In this document: one piece after another, positions 22,301-33,090 of the stretch
Position numbering within the stretch: position 1 is the first letter of the stretch
Layout: every line of letters begins with the position of its first letter
Source: Stropharia rugosoannulata
Taxonomy: Eukaryota > Basidiomycota > Agaricomycetes > Agaricales > Strophariaceae
Length of the DNA stretch: 64,000 nucleotides
Assembly: GCA_028532985.1 (NCBI GenBank)
Contig: JANCIK010000010.1
Location: forward strand, 1,674,001-1,738,000
Direction of reading: 5' to 3'
Notes under the pieces: model-generated
The model's input: the letters and a program-made list of their open reading frames with translations, nothing else
Told to the model about the DNA's origin: nothing
Databases searched by the model: none
Translations under genes and position numbers: made by a program

Positions 22301-22916
22301 GCCATTAATTCTCCGATTTGTTTTATGGGCTGAACGTGTTACGGTACAAAAATCAACAGGTTATACTCCCTACTATATCGCACACGGAGTGGAACCATTA
22401 TTTCCATTTGACATTACAGAAGCGACTTTCATGTTTCCCGATCAAGTTGATATGATTTCCGAAGAAGAGCTAATAGCACGAAGAGCTATAATGCTGCAGA
22501 AGCGACCGGAAGATCTTGAAAGGGTCAAGGACAAAGTGGAGCAAGCACGGCTGAGGCAAGCTCGTTATTTTGAGCAATACAATAAGCATCGCATCGTGTT
22601 ACAGGATTTCGCACCAGGTACTTTGGTCCTAGTCAGAAATTCACCAGTTGAAAAATCACTTGATCGGAAAACAAAACCGCGATACTTTGGGCCTCTAATG
22701 GTGTTACGACGAACGAAAGGGGGGTCTTACATCTGCGCTGAACTCAGTGGAGCCGTATCCTACAAGAGATTCGCCGCATATCGCCTAATACCTTATATAT
22801 CAAGAGAACCGCTTGAAATACCATGGGAACTATTGTCTCAACCCAAGGATCTAATTGAAGGCATGGTACGCGAAGAGGTACCTGAGGACTCGCAAGTGGC
22901 GCCTGATGATGAATAA
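19266..22916 (+). CDS. Ty3/gypsy pol: reverse transcriptase, RNase H, integrase
   Basis: A single 1216-codon frame. RT blocks are ILYVPKKSGAIRVVHDLRRL, YAMFDLFVGFDHR, LPQGFTNS and the active-site FVDD in APFVDDVPVKG. The RNase H domain has IMEVDSSNIAVGFIL, RYSQAKIELYGLFR and VRTDASYL. The integrase has a zinc head (VHDNLGH plus CDICQRQSR) and a DDE core (VHADTFFMPKG, IIVTDNGTPW, SQANGLIEKRH). The enzyme makes and inserts the cDNA. All core catalytic residues are visible. Integrase after RNase H fixes the Ty3/gypsy order. No chromodomain is obvious at the C-terminus, which ends EVPEDSQVAPDDE. Confidence 0.92.
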   Translation: MPQHAKSGYYSNSAQEQGFRKRVSGFSRIPTELKWSGKMFMLNIVHKKRHEQQEKDIPSALSFGRFITPLFAARIDDERGSSYHEIYPTNFNFEVSARFIGQCLQKTYAYSFQQRALIIKARKKYKPVARRTFPVSTTLPEEYRVIRRIPSDPLANMKPLPFKVDHIEPGIRYTKERMDAWNINEDGFLTPDEARLVQWIIKEHEMGFAWNEMEKGAFREDYFEPLKIPVVPHEPWAEKPIPIPPGIAKEVTRIFQDKVASKVYEPSSSPYRSRILYVPKKSGAIRVVHDLRRLNAVTIKDSALPPVVELYAESFGGRTIYAMFDLFVGFDHRVLHQDSRDYTTFSSPIGNLRLTRLPQGFTNSVQVQQGDVSFILEPEIPEFTAPFVDDVPVKGPRSYYQDENGVYETISENPGIRRFVWEHLNNVHRIIQRIQHAGGTFNASKSFLAVPRINVVGHMCSIQGRTVDESKVRVIRDWKPCENLTEVRSFLGTLGVMRIFIKDYAMHSRPLTELTKKDVEFTWGQREQEAMDSLKRLLIQSPALTALDYESEGQIIMEVDSSNIAVGFILSQVKEDGKEHPARFGSITWNERESRYSQAKIELYGLFRSLRAYRIYLVGVENLIVRTDASYLKGMLNNPDIQPNATINRWIAAILLFDFKLEHVPGKSHSPDGLSRRRRSELDPQEDSEEEVEDWIDRACGFGIWVLNKNDDRKFTHMSMVQKKIPGSSLSYKAMVLIAAKSIPHRAEITTTLKLPVSDRGADMDEELKKVKEFLGDPERPAWIRTRKEYDRFLKKVRQFFILDGKLWKRSDDGEHKQVVQQEDRLRILQEVHDNLGHKSYFTVWNRLMKRFWWPNISNDLTWYLKTCDICQRQSRVKNLIPPTVARPLSLFVKVHADTFFMPKGKGGKHLCLHLRCSLSGMPEALAVASENHTVIGEFLLDVMSRWGAMAIIVTDNGTPWVKAVNYLAEKYGIYHIRISGYNSQANGLIEKRHLDVREAIVKTCEGDLSIWPLILRFVLWAERVTVQKSTGYTPYYIAHGVEPLFPFDITEATFMFPDQVDMISEEELIARRAIMLQKRPEDLERVKDKVEQARLRQARYFEQYNKHRIVLQDFAPGTLVLVRNSPVEKSLDRKTKPRYFGPLMVLRRTKGGSYICAELSGAVSYKRFAAYRLIPYISREPLEIPWELLSQPKDLIEGMVREEVPEDSQVAPDDE

Positions 22917-23175
22917 CAAGTTTCCGACAATGCTTACACAACCTATATTTCTTAATGGAGCTTCAACAGTTTCAAGTTCATTTCTTCTCATTTGTTAAAT
23001 AAACTCTTTTTCTTTTAGGTTATGTTTCTGTTTTTACAAGATTATGAAATTATTGCTTTCAAACTAAAATGTGCATGACCAAGACAATTTATTGACTACA
23101 AGATACTATGACAATATGGTTTCCGACGAAGGGCGAAAGGAAATACGACAAGAAGAAATACATATAAATCCTTTT
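22917..23175. other. Retrotransposon spacer after pol
   Basis: An AT-rich 260 bp with two TTTCCGAC words (22921 and 23120) like those in the LTR. No PPT or LTR follows here, which is what first suggested that the 3' LTR lies far downstream. Confidence 0.5.
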
Positions 23176-24180
23176 TTACCTCCTGCGGAATCTTTTTACT
23201 TCCCCGGACATTCTACGGATCTCCTCGATACGCTCCATTGATAATTCCACCAGATCGCGAAGCCGATTTTCCATGTCAGAATAATGTCGCAGGTTTCTTT
23301 CGCAAAGGTCGTCCAGCTCTTCAAGCCCATCTGTTGGGTTGGCAGTCGTTTGCCATTCGCGGAAATCTCGCACCAACTGTGTATATGGTGCATACGAGGG
23401 TAAACCCTCAACAGGACCGCTAGAACTTGCGTTGGGACTAGAACGCGTAATACCTGTGCAACGAGGTTACCGAAACCTGTTAAAGATAGGGAATTGTAAT
23501 TACTCACCTGAAGTTCCCTCGCCAACATCTTTTTGCTTTGCGACGATGGACTCCGTGTACTCGAAAACAGGCGTTGCCTCATAGTATGGAAGAGGGCCAT
23601 CATCCTCAATTCGCATAGGGCTCGAAGGCGCGTTGTAGGGGGCTACTGCGTTGGCCGTGTCGTCTGCTTCAAGTTCGTCCACTTCTTCGACCTCGTTGTC
23701 CTGGCTGCTGTCGCTTTCGCTGTCGCTGTCGCCGTCGCTATCTTCTTCGGGCTCTGGGTGGACGGTACGGGACCGTCGGTCGTATGAGAAGTCGCTGCCA
23801 GCTAAGGCACGAGTCAGGAAGTCGCCCGGGTGTTGTTTCTAAATTACGGATGAAGTTATCAGCATGAAAGCGACAGAATACAATTAACAGACACTTACAC
23901 ATTCGGCAGTATTATTGCTGCAATTCTTTTTGTCAACCTTGCAATTGGTACATGCCCTGCTCCAGCGAGGTGTGTAGCGCAAAGTACACATATAGCCGGG
24001 GTGACTTTGGCACCAAGAACACCGCTAGGTCAATGCTTTAGTATGGCTGTAACTCAGTATGGCATATTTACTCACCTGGTCGCAGCCGCTGGTGCCAAAA
24101 TCTTGCAAAACCCTGCACAACTGTAGACGGGATCTAATGCATGATTCTCTATGGTTGTACACTTACAATATTAGTGGTGC
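23176..24180 (-). CDS. Cys-rich protein with acidic linker and C-terminal coiled coil
   Basis: Read on the minus strand, exons carry CPLCTTNI, then RVLQDFGTSGCDQ, then a cysteine cluster (CSWCQSHPGYMC ... RACTNCKVDKKNC ... AEC). An Asp/Ser-rich linker follows (EEDSDGDSDSESDSSQDN), then VEGLPSYAPYTQLVRDFREW and a charged helix ending GEVKRFRRR (stop at 23176). The Cys spacing resembles small zinc-cluster proteins that accompany transposons in Agaricomycetes. The start codon is uncertain because upstream codons near 24180-24230 fall in a palindrome cluster. It is antisense to pol. It could belong to the retrotransposon's 3' part or to the nested KDZ element. Function unknown. Confidence 0.5.
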
Positions 24181-24600
24181 ATAGGGGACAGACGCGTGTG
24201 CTGTCATGCACAAGTCATGCATGACTTATGCATGACAGCACAGCCATTTGATCGCCGGCCATCCCAATGTAGCTCCGGCTCCAGGCTAGTCCGAAATGTG
24301 TTCTGATGCGCCTTCGGGGCCCTCTCCGGGGCAGCGTACTGATGGGCTCTGATGCGCCCTTGGCAGAATGGTTCGCTTTGGGATTGCTCTATTTATACAC
24401 CGTTCAAATAGAGCGATTCGATAATTCACGCGGCTGGCTCACTACATTGCTCTATTATTAGATTTTTATTCTGCATGAAAGCTGGTCCCAGCCGTAATAA
24501 AACTACAGCCTGAACTACGGGCTAATAATGCTCTGGTCCATGGGTTGTACATCATTACACGACAGTAATTTAGAACATAACAGTCAAAGCAGGTTTCGGT
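24181..24600. other. Gene-free stretch with palindromes
   Basis: Contains a tight cluster CTGTCATGCACAAGTCATGC / ATGACTTATGCATGACAG at 24205-24242, which can form a cruciform. The rest (24245-24600) is GC-rich, then AT-rich, with no gene seen. Confidence 0.5.
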
Positions 24601-25290
24601 TGGGTTGCTCAACAGCGGCCAGATTTATGCACCCTCACCACCCACCCGCGCGCACCATCAGGGCTTGTAGTCATGCAAAACTCTCTCCCTCGAGATGTGG
24701 GCGAAAAGGTTATGCATAACTGTCCCCCAAGCGCCCGCCAGCCCAGGGGGTTACTTGGGAGATAGTCATGCATAACTGTCTCCCTCAAGGCGGCGTACAC
24801 CCGGGCAAGAGTCATGCATAACTGTCCCCCAAGCGCCCGCCAGCCCGGGGGATTAATTGGGAGACAGTTATGCATAACTGTCTCCCTCGAGGCGATGTAC
24901 ACCCGGGCGAAAAGGTCATGCACAACTGTCCCCCGAGCGCCCGCCAGCCCGGGGGTTACTAGGGAAACAGTTATGCATAACTGTCTCACTCGAGGCATGC
25001 GGACGAGAGTCATGCATAACTGTCCCCCAAGTGACCCCCTGGGCTGGCGGGCGCTTGGGGGACAGTTATGCATGACTGCGGGCGAAAAGGTCATGTATAA
25101 CTGTCCCCGGGGGTTACTAGGGAGATAGTCATGTATAACTCTCCCTCGAGGCAGCGTACATGCGGACGAGAGTCATGCATAACTGTCCCCCAAGTAACCC
25201 ACCGGGCTGGCGGACGCCCAGGGGACAGTTATGCATGACTGTCTCCCTCGAGGCGGCGGTATACGGGAGAGAGAGTGTGTGTTATGTTAT
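24600..25290. repeat. Array of palindromic ATGCAT units in GC-rich linkers
   Basis: Alternating direct and inverted copies of GTCATGCATAACTGTCCCCC and AGACAGTTATGCATAACTG are linked by GCGCCCGCCAGCCCGGGGG, CTCCCTCGAGGCG and ACACCCGGGCGA words. There are ten or so copies in about 600 bp. Any transcript would be highly hairpinned. Open frames here on both strands are repeat artefacts. I interpret the array as the main subterminal region of the inner KDZ element. Confidence 0.85.
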
Positions 25291-25552
25291 GACTGTGTGT
25301 ACGCACGGGCTTGCAATACAGACAAGCTAAATACTTATAGTCAGTCAGTCAGCAAGCAGTTTTGTGACTAATTAACCCATACTACAGTTGAGAACTTTTG
25401 CATGAGGCCTTCGACGTGCATGCCAAAGCTCTATCTACACAGACAAGCCTTATTATGCATGACTTCAAAATGCATGTTGACTTCACACGAGTCTTCATGC
25501 ATCATAGCTAGCACATTTATTAGACGCCAATGTCAAATACACAACATTTGTT
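25291..25552. other. Spacer 3' of the inner KDZ transposase gene
   Basis: Contains further ATGCAT words (about 25456, 25470 and 25497). No gene is seen. Confidence 0.4.
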
Positions 25553-28500
25553 CTACTTATTATATTTTGATCTCGACTCCGCAACAGAATCTAACTCGCC
25601 TGGATTCGCAAGCAATGGATTTTCTATAATCATCTCCATTCGACTGATATACGCCGGGATATGTCTCCATTGATCTTCACATGTCGTCATCATGTCGCGA
25701 TACATTTGTGCTTGCCGTTCCGCATACGCAATTCGACCTTCAGTATTGAGGAGATACTGCCTGTTTTCTGGCCAAACCTTGTCGGAGCACTTGCTTTGCC
25801 AGTCATTTGCCTTCCATTCGAAGTAGCGGCAGACGCGCATCATCTCCTCTTTCAGCAACGCAACCTCCTCCTGTAATCGAAGAGCCCGGGCTCTTGACTT
25901 GCACCATTCAGAACGCATTCCTGTATGACTGAGCATTACATATATAGGCGATGATTAAGATAATAGACGTACGGTCAGTTAAGTACCCATCATCTTCAAG
26001 GTTCTCGACTGGTACCTTCTTCCAGATCCATGATAACGTCCGTTTACCTTCAGACTCTTTACCCTTTTTTGTCGTTTTTCTTTCGGATATATCGCGAATA
26101 TCCTCTGGAAGTAACGGAAGGAGCTCATTCTTCCACCTAACTTCGTTCAAGGAAGGAGCGAGCAAGACAAGAGCATTGAAGGCTGCTCTGTACTCCTCTG
26201 CCGCAGCGTCAATCTTGGCGTTAGTCCCATTGATTGTGTTTCTTGCTCTGGTATTTGCCCCTTGTCCGCGTATAAATCTATCCTTGAATTTGTATAGATG
26301 CGCGCGAATTTGGAGCTGAGTTTGTAGGGTATCTAGCGCCTCATGAGCCTGCGAGTATCTAATCTTCCACTCAATGCGCTTAAGATGAACGGATACGTCT
26401 GTCATCCCGTTGATCTGAGATGGTAACCAAAGATCGATTTCATGCACCTTGAGCTGAGGTAATGGAGTCGTAGATTCAGAACGCTTGGTCTCTGTGAGAT
26501 GACGTAGCCTTTGAACGCCAGGGATGTACAACTGCTGGTATGTAATCCAATGATCAATCTTGCGTTGTAGTGTATTCACTTGAAGCTGATGTTTCGTTTT
26601 CTGGCGGTCGAGCGCGTGATCCCACAATTTTTGTGCTGACAACTTCATTCGCCGCCTGCATGAAATCGTAGTTAGTTATGCATGACTCCTCGATATCGTA
26701 CAATACTATACATACTGTTCCCGCTCTAATTCTATCCCGAGGGTGATCAGGACAGAAGACGTTATCTTGTCATCGAGACTCATATCCCTAGATGCCGCAA
26801 TATCGCGGGCTTCATCTTCCGCCAATTCCCGAAGAACCGCAGCCTGTGTAGGCCCTGATGTATGTCATGCATGAGTGCCAATTGGTAGAAGAATGACGTG
26901 ATAGGACATACCGGAGGCGGTAACTTCGTAGGGATTCGACTCAGAGTGATTAGCCTCCCACGCCTGCACAGTTTCTGTCCATCGTTCAATAGTAGCAGGA
27001 GCAATAGTTGAAGACAATTCCGCATGCGAAATCGCTTGTTCAGCCATGTCCCTTGCCGCGGCTTCCACCTTTCGTGCCAGGCTTCGTCCTAAATGCGCGA
27101 AGTTATATGTTTTATGTGAGAAATTGGCAACGACATTGGATCCTCTAGGCACTCACCTATACCGCTCACTTTCTTCCAATTCTCATCGCCCATGTGACAG
27201 TCTAAGGTATCATAACGGCTCCCGGGTCCCATCTCCCGAGTACTGGTGGCTAATCCATTGATATATACCCATCCTCGCTCTGGAGCCTCTCCATCAGTGC
27301 GTCCTGTATCACGAGCATAATTGAAAGAATATGCCTCACGGCATTTGGCGACATGAGCAGGGAGGTGAAACTTCGGGACCAAAAAGCGCATGTCTGTGTG
27401 TTTGTCCATGAGGAATGATGTGGGGTCAATGTGAGATATCCGTTCGTGCAAGTTAATCGACCACTGGCATGCAATGTCGTACGACACAACATACTTCCTA
27501 ATGCGATTTTCAGGAGAATAGCGTTTCATGGTTTCAAGAAATATGTAGTCCATATTGCAGTATCTAATTGTAACCGTTTGTCAGTGTTATTACGACTACA
27601 AGAGCGACTAACTCACCGCTCTCCGCGCTGCAAATCTGCCACACCACTGGGCCGTTTCATATCGTGGCGAGCACATACGCAAGCTGCAATACCTGTGGCA
27701 GCATGACCCTGTCCCGACTTCTCGGACAAATTAACGGCGTCATGTCGAGAGCATGTACTTTTCTGATCAAGGAATTATGCATTAGTATTGCATGACTCCG
27801 TAGCTTGCGTAGAGTACTTACAGGTTCTTTTTCATCTTTGAATTGCTCTAGGTGTTCCTTATACTTATTTTCCTCTACAAAGTATGCCGCCCCTCTGATA
27901 AGGCCTGGATCAGCTACACTGTTGGAAATGTTCTTTCGCTTGAGTCGGAAGTTAGCGTCGAGAGCTATGTAGATGGTGTGGAGGTACCTGCAGTGATATA
28001 AGTAGACATGAATGCAACATTTGGACTTGTTAACGTACTGGAACTCGTCCTTATCAGACTCCCAGCCTGGCGTCATGTTTATCCCTGGTTGTGGACAAGC
28101 TGGGCATAAAACTGCACAATCCCCGTCTCCTATATTTTCTGCTCCTTCGCTTGTATGAGCACGACCTGCTCTCTTCATCATTTTCAAGTAGCGCCATTCA
28201 TGTATCATCCGGAGGACTTCGGGGTAACGGTCCTATAACAAGTGAAAGTTATCGAAGCAATCATGACTTAGAAATAATTTGCATACCTTAACCTTTATAT
28301 TGCCCGTATTGTTTGTACAACGGACCAACGTCTGTACAAACTCGAACGTAGATACCTTTGACTCGTATGCAAGAATTTCGAGGAACTTCAAACATCGGAA
28401 AGTGGCCGCTGTTTTCGGGTTGACGACGGTAGCAGGGAAGAGGCGGGCACGGAGGAGCTGGATAACGTGACTATATGGAGCGTTCCCACATCCGCAGTAG

Positions 28501-29334
28501 TTTACGGAGACTTCATGAACGGCATCAATGTCAACGACCACAAAATCGTCCCCGCGAACCGTCTCTGGGTTCAAGCAAGTATCGCGGTACTGGTGACCAA
28601 GCTGTACCCTAAGTCCTAGTTCCTTCAAAGACGTCCTTTCATAATATTGGCCGTTCCATTTCTTGAACATACCGTCAGTAAGTTTGGCATATAATCTCAT
28701 GATTCACCACTTACCAAAATGCGATGTAGGAAGAGATGAGAGTGTGCTTCAACGATACAATCCTTACATGACATCTCACGACCCAAGCACTCTTCACACT
28801 CATATTCAGCAGCTTGATTCTTGCACGTATGACAAATGCCATTTTCTAGAGGAGATCGACCTTCCACGCCGATCATTTCTTCAAGGAATAAGCCCTTCTG
28901 AGACATAAAGTGATGCAAAGCTTCGTCCTGGAGGTATGGCATGGATCAGTATAGGTATTCTTCTCTCAATTTTACACATACCCCTTGTTTCCGGATGCGT
29001 TTGATTTTTCAGGTTCCTGTTTCGGATCGTTCAAGGCAAGGAAGGACAGATAGGCTTCGTCTATAGGTATATCCAAAGTATTATTAACCTGTTCTTCTTG
29101 CTGATTTGAAGCCTTGTCTAGCTCCATAGCAGAAGGCATATCTACAGGCATATCATTGCTGTCGTCACGGTTTACTTTGGTCTCCACCTTCGATAGAGCT
29201 GCCGAAATCTTCGTTCCTGTGGACTCATTGGAAACACTGTATTGGACATAGCGGTGGTTGGTTGTCCTTGCTCCTGACTTGGCGTTTCGATGGAAAATCA
29301 CAGTGGCCCCGAGTTTTTTGGACTTTCGCGCCAT
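25553..29334 (-). CDS. KDZ transposase with CxC2 cysteine cluster
   Basis: The start is MARKSKKLGATVIFHRNAKS (29334) and the stop is at 25553, with about nine or ten exons. The N-terminal exon is basic and acidic by turns. The CxC2 cluster follows (GICHTCKNQAAEYECEEC, MSCKDCIVEAH). Next come YYERTSLKELGLRVQLGH, CGCGNAPYSHVIQLLRARLF and RCLKFLEILAYESKVSTFEF. The catalytic core has CPACPQPGINM, DIACQW in VVSYDIACQWSINLHER, PKFHLPAHVAKC and TDGEAPERGW (Asp, His and Glu blocks of the KDZ fold). The C-terminal part is helical and Arg/Glu-rich. It moves DNA by a cut-and-paste type mechanism in the nucleus. No internal stop was found in the exons. Introns carry ATGCAT palindromes. KDZ assignment is by motif recognition. 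Confidence 0.87.
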
Positions 29335-29530
29335 GAGCGGAACGTGCTATGGGAGAGACACTGCAATGAGGGATGAAGTTCGAGGAAGAGGTGCAGGTCA
29401 TGCATGAGTGGTGCAGTGCCGTATTGTTCTGTCAAGGTCAGTGCTTCTTAGAACAGGTGGAACGTTGATGTCTTCTCGCGGTTCACATAGTTATAACACC
29501 CGTTCAAAAATACCCTGTCTCTCTCCAAAA

Positions 29531-29816
29531 ATGGGCCGTCGAGCAAAGTATCTTACATCTCAAGAGCGAGAGCACGCCAAGGAACAGAAACGGGGCGAGT
29601 ACTCTGTGTCTTTGCGGTAAGTCTTTTTTGCTTAATGTATCGACCGTGCTCATACATAAAGTGTAGGGGAAAGGAAATGCGTTCTGCTCAGAACAAGCGA
29701 GCCTATCAGAAACGAGTAGCACAGGCTCGTGTGGTAGAGCCGGAAAAGTCTACACTGTACAAAATTGTGCCGACATCCACTGAACGTGTCCTATCCGACC
29801 ACACGCCCTCCTTGCT

Positions 29817-29855
<39 letters not shown>

Positions 29856-30442
29856 CCAAGATTATACTCTATTGTGGCGAACCATATGGTAGAGCTATCT
29901 ACTGTCGTCGTGATGCGCTTCCTCTCATTCCGTCCAAACTTAAGCGACATGCCAGGGAACAATTACCTAGACATTCAGAGTTTTTCCTCAAAGAGGCTCG
30001 AAGCTTCGACCCAATTGACGATGACGATGACGATTATTGGTACAAGTACTGGGATAGTCCTCCCTACTGCGAGCCAATGAAACACATTCCAAGATGCGGT
30101 TCTCAAGCACATGCTGTTGCGGTCATTGGATGGAGGACTCGACTTCAGCGGGACAGTGCACGCGCTCGTTTGCATGCTTACAATGATGCCGACAACGACA
30201 ACGAAGTACTCAGCGAATTGCATACCAAGATTTGTCAACTCTTACAGGAATGGCAGGATATTCGACACATAATCTCTGACAATACTTTCAAGCGTGATTC
30301 GCTTTCGCGGAATATGGGAAAGGACCTACTCTACGGAAAAGCCAGGCATGTAATGGATCTTGTAGATGAGTGGAATGCGATCAATATGGGTAGAGAAGAA
30401 TCTCGACTGCAACTTTTGTTCTCTGATAAATATCATTTCTAA
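29531..30442 (+). CDS. Basic MGRR-type protein carried by the inner KDZ element
   Basis: Exon 1 starts MGRRAKYLTSQEREHAKEQK (29531) and splices at about 29618/29667 into GKEMRSAQNKRAYQKRVAQA, a very basic, bZIP-like stretch. A 35-T run follows, probably within the second intron. The last exon has EPYGRAIYCRRDALPLIPSK, an acidic FDPIDDDDDDYWYKYWDSPP and a helical C-terminus (ELHTKICQLLQEWQDIRHII) with stop at 30442. Small proteins starting MGRR(K/A)K(Y/H) are common beside transposons in Agaricomycetes. DNA binding is likely from the basic region but is an inference. Divergent from the transposase gene, with 196 bp between start codons. Tail to tail with the next minus-strand gene. Confidence 0.6.
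29818..29852. repeat. 35-nt poly-T run
   Basis: An uninterrupted run of 35 T lies upstream of the last exon of the 29531-30442 gene, in a probable intron. It would be a poly-A tract on the opposite strand. Its length is prone to sequencing error. Confidence 0.95.
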
Positions 30443-31090
30443 ATACAAGCGCCTTCATACACCCCCTCCTTTGCAGTCATCTCAACCCCAGGTCCACCCT
30501 TCATAAAATCAAGAGCTTTTGCGATGGCCGCTGAAATTCCACACGCGCCAACGGAGTGCGTTGCGCAGGTGCTTCAAGTCATGCATGAGTATACGGCTAG
30601 TAACGAAGTCATGCACAACTTACCCTTTTCCTAGATTCCAAAATCTTCTTCCATTCCTCCGGCCCCGTATCAATGCCTCGGTAAACTGGACACCAGTCGA
30701 ACCATACGAAGTAGGATCGCTCGAGGCAATTTTGGATCTTGTTCACGTTGCCCGTTTGTACAGCCGCGCGGTAGTACGGTAGGATCTCACGGATTGCCCT
30801 GCGCTCATCCTGTTTTGTAAATTCCAGCATGTACTTGAAAGTAGGCTTGGCGGACTTTTTGGTGCCTTTCCTACCATATATATTTTATGTCAGTATATAG
30901 AAACATAGACAATAGACAATGTAAAATTCACATTTTCGATTCTGTCGAAGCTGGGTGACTGATCTTTCTGCAGCTTAGCGATAGCTACACAGATTTCATA
31001 GAAGTAATAAACTGTACAGTTTATACCTTCTACATTGACAGCCGGGGGGAGGCCGTTGAGGATCTCTAGACGTGGGTGATAGAACTATTT
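30439..31090 (-). CDS. Hypothetical protein of the inner KDZ element, 5' incomplete
   Basis: Exon blocks on the minus strand read FYHPRLEILNGLPPAVNVE, then IAKLQKDQSPSFDRIEN, then KPTFKYMLEFTKQDERRAIR with EILPYYRAAVQTGNVNKIQN, FVWFDWCPVYRGIDTGPEEW, and a final block CGISAAIAKALDFMKGGPGV ending GVYEGACI with stop TAG at about 30439. Between the last two blocks the phase of the intron (30628 to about 30530) is not resolved. No start codon was found upstream of 31090. The stop codon overlaps that of the plus-strand gene. Not recognised; a helical, non-membrane protein. Confidence 0.45.
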
Positions 31091-32012
31091 AGGGTTTGTT
31101 TGCAACCAATAGCAAGCGATATAAATACCTACTGAAAAAGAGATAAACATGAATTTTGTCACCTCCTGCTAAGAGTTATAATACAGAAATAGGATTCGGG
31201 ACAGGTTACACATATATAATGTACCCTACAAGTTTTCATAGCCGGTCTGTAAACTCAAATTGCATGCAGCGGTATATATCTGACCGGGATATAAATAGCA
31301 TGCGCTACCATCCAATCAGATTTAACATAAATGTATGCTGAAACGAGCGTCAAAAACATGTATTTTCTATAAACCATGCTTTAAGCAGCAGATTCAGACA
31401 ATGTAGTATGTAGAATGATTAAAAAGTAGATACTCTACCAGAATCTGAAGTTGTTTCAAGGTATACTTGACATAATGAGCTGGAATATCAATTATACCGA
31501 AGATGTGCACCGTTCGCATCGGCCTTGAACCCAATTCCCTAGCATACATTACATACAGTTCAGTAAATCCGAGGTTTTGTGAACTTTCGAGTTATTATCT
31601 TTGTATTTAAAAAACAGACACTACGTAGCTCGTATATCAGAGAGTCTATGGCTGTAACAATTCATGCAGTTACATCGCGTTTATAAGTTGAAATTTATAT
31701 GTTTCACAAGTATTCCGTTCACCTTAGGGACGTCTATTTTTAGTACACTATGGTCGCGTCGAGCAGCATTTCAATGAAGTCTTGACGAGGTGATGAGCTC
31801 ATAGCATAACCGTATGTTAAACAGACAGTAGGGATTTTATTCAGTCTTATTTGGCCGGATGGAGGAGCAACAGGTCATATCATTCAGAACTAGATACCCA
31901 ACATTCACTACATCGACTACCGAGGTCAGATATCTAATTTTACTTTACATGACATACAGATCAGGAATTCGCAAGCAAGTCACGGAGATAGGTACACATT
32001 TGAGGCACCAAG
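31091..32012. other. AT-rich gene-free stretch
   Basis: About 900 bp with no exon, no repeat array and no palindrome cluster that I can see. It may hold a 5' exon of the gene at 30439-31090 or simply spacer. Confidence 0.4.
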
Positions 32013-33090
32013 TCAAGCACTGGCAGAAACTGCACCCGCTGCACCCGCTGCACCCGCGCCTCCAGAAGGGCCATTATTGCCATCATCGCCACCATTTCCG
32101 GGGAAGATGGTGGCAGTCGGGTAGAACGCGGCAGGAGGCGTGACGACGCGGACTGCTCCACGGGCAATGGCGTCAATGAAGGCCTGCGGGCCTCGAGGCG
32201 GGTCCTGAAACGAACATAGCAAGCGCCGCTGACTCCAACAACCAATGGGGCTACAGTGGGCCTGGCAAATGACTAAGATAAAGGTGAAAGAGAAATAACA
32301 TTAGGCAAAACTTACCAGTGCGCAAACACCCCGATATTGAGACCAACCGTAACTGCATACCAGCGAAGGTCAGGGTCATCCTCTTCAGGGTTCACGTTGG
32401 CATCCTGGCCATTAAATGCCTCTATGGCAGCCGTAGTGATGCTGTTGTAACTGTGTGCATTATCACCTGCCAAGCGGCGAGAGCAAGTCGCCCGTCTTCG
32501 ACAGCGGCCGTGTTACTGAGCGAGGAGTTATCGATTGTGGCAAGCACATTTGACATGTGAGACCAGTCGGAAAGGGCCTCATCCGGAGTAGCCGATGGCG
32601 CACCGAGGGTTGAGGTGTCCACGGGGCTCGGGACAGGGCTATTTGGGACGGTGTCAGAGATCGACTCGTCATCTGTGGTCCTTCCGAATCCGACAATGTT
32701 CAGCTGCCCGACTGAAACACGAAGAGGCCACTGGGCATGAGCAGCTGTAATGTTTTTATAAGAATACTATAGCACAACAAGCACAGAGAACTTACCGGAC
32801 TCCGCGACCTCGCGGGTAGTATCATCCAAGCGCAACAAAGGCGTGAGAAGATGACTCAAGTAGCCAGCGCTCTCAGTTGTGAGCGCCGGAATGGGGAAGG
32901 CTAAATGGGTAATAATAACATAAACATATTATATCATCAAAAGGGGGTGATTGAGCTTACTGCTTCCAGTGCGGGCCATCAGTGCCGAAACCGCATGGAA
33001 CAAATCTCCAACCGTGATCACCGCCGGGAGGACACCTCCTGATCTGGGAGGAACCCTCTCGGCGTTGGACTGGGTTGATTTGTGGACCAT
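32013..33090 (-). CDS. RNase H1 N-terminal (viroplasmin-like) domain protein
   Basis: The start is MVHKSTQSNAERVPPRSG at 33090 (an in-frame ATG also lies at 33150). Exons then give ITVGDLFHAVSALMARTGS, PALTTESAGYLSHLLTPLLR, a Ser/Thr-rich linker (TLGAPSATPDEALSDWSHMS), then WYAVTVGLNIGVFAHW and VVGVSGACYVRFQDPPRGP with FIDAIARGAVRVV. The last two blocks are the small fold found at the N-terminus of eukaryotic RNase H1 and in caulimovirus viroplasmin, which binds RNA-DNA hybrids or dsRNA. Here it is at the C-terminus without a nuclease domain. The tail is Gly/Ala-rich (GGDDGNNGPSGGAGAAG), with stop at 32013. Such stand-alone domains are abundant in Agaricomycetes. Binding to nucleic acid is inferred. 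Confidence 0.6.

Noticed and set aside
24609..25128. Overlapping 161- and 104-codon frames on opposite strands at 24.6-25.1 kb
   Set aside because: Both are translations of the ATGCAT hairpin array, with repeated peptide units and no domain.
29818..29852. Poly-T as the tail of a minus-strand retroposed LINE or pseudogene
   Set aside because: No adjacent processed gene copy or target duplication is visible, and the run sits in a probable intron of a spliced gene.
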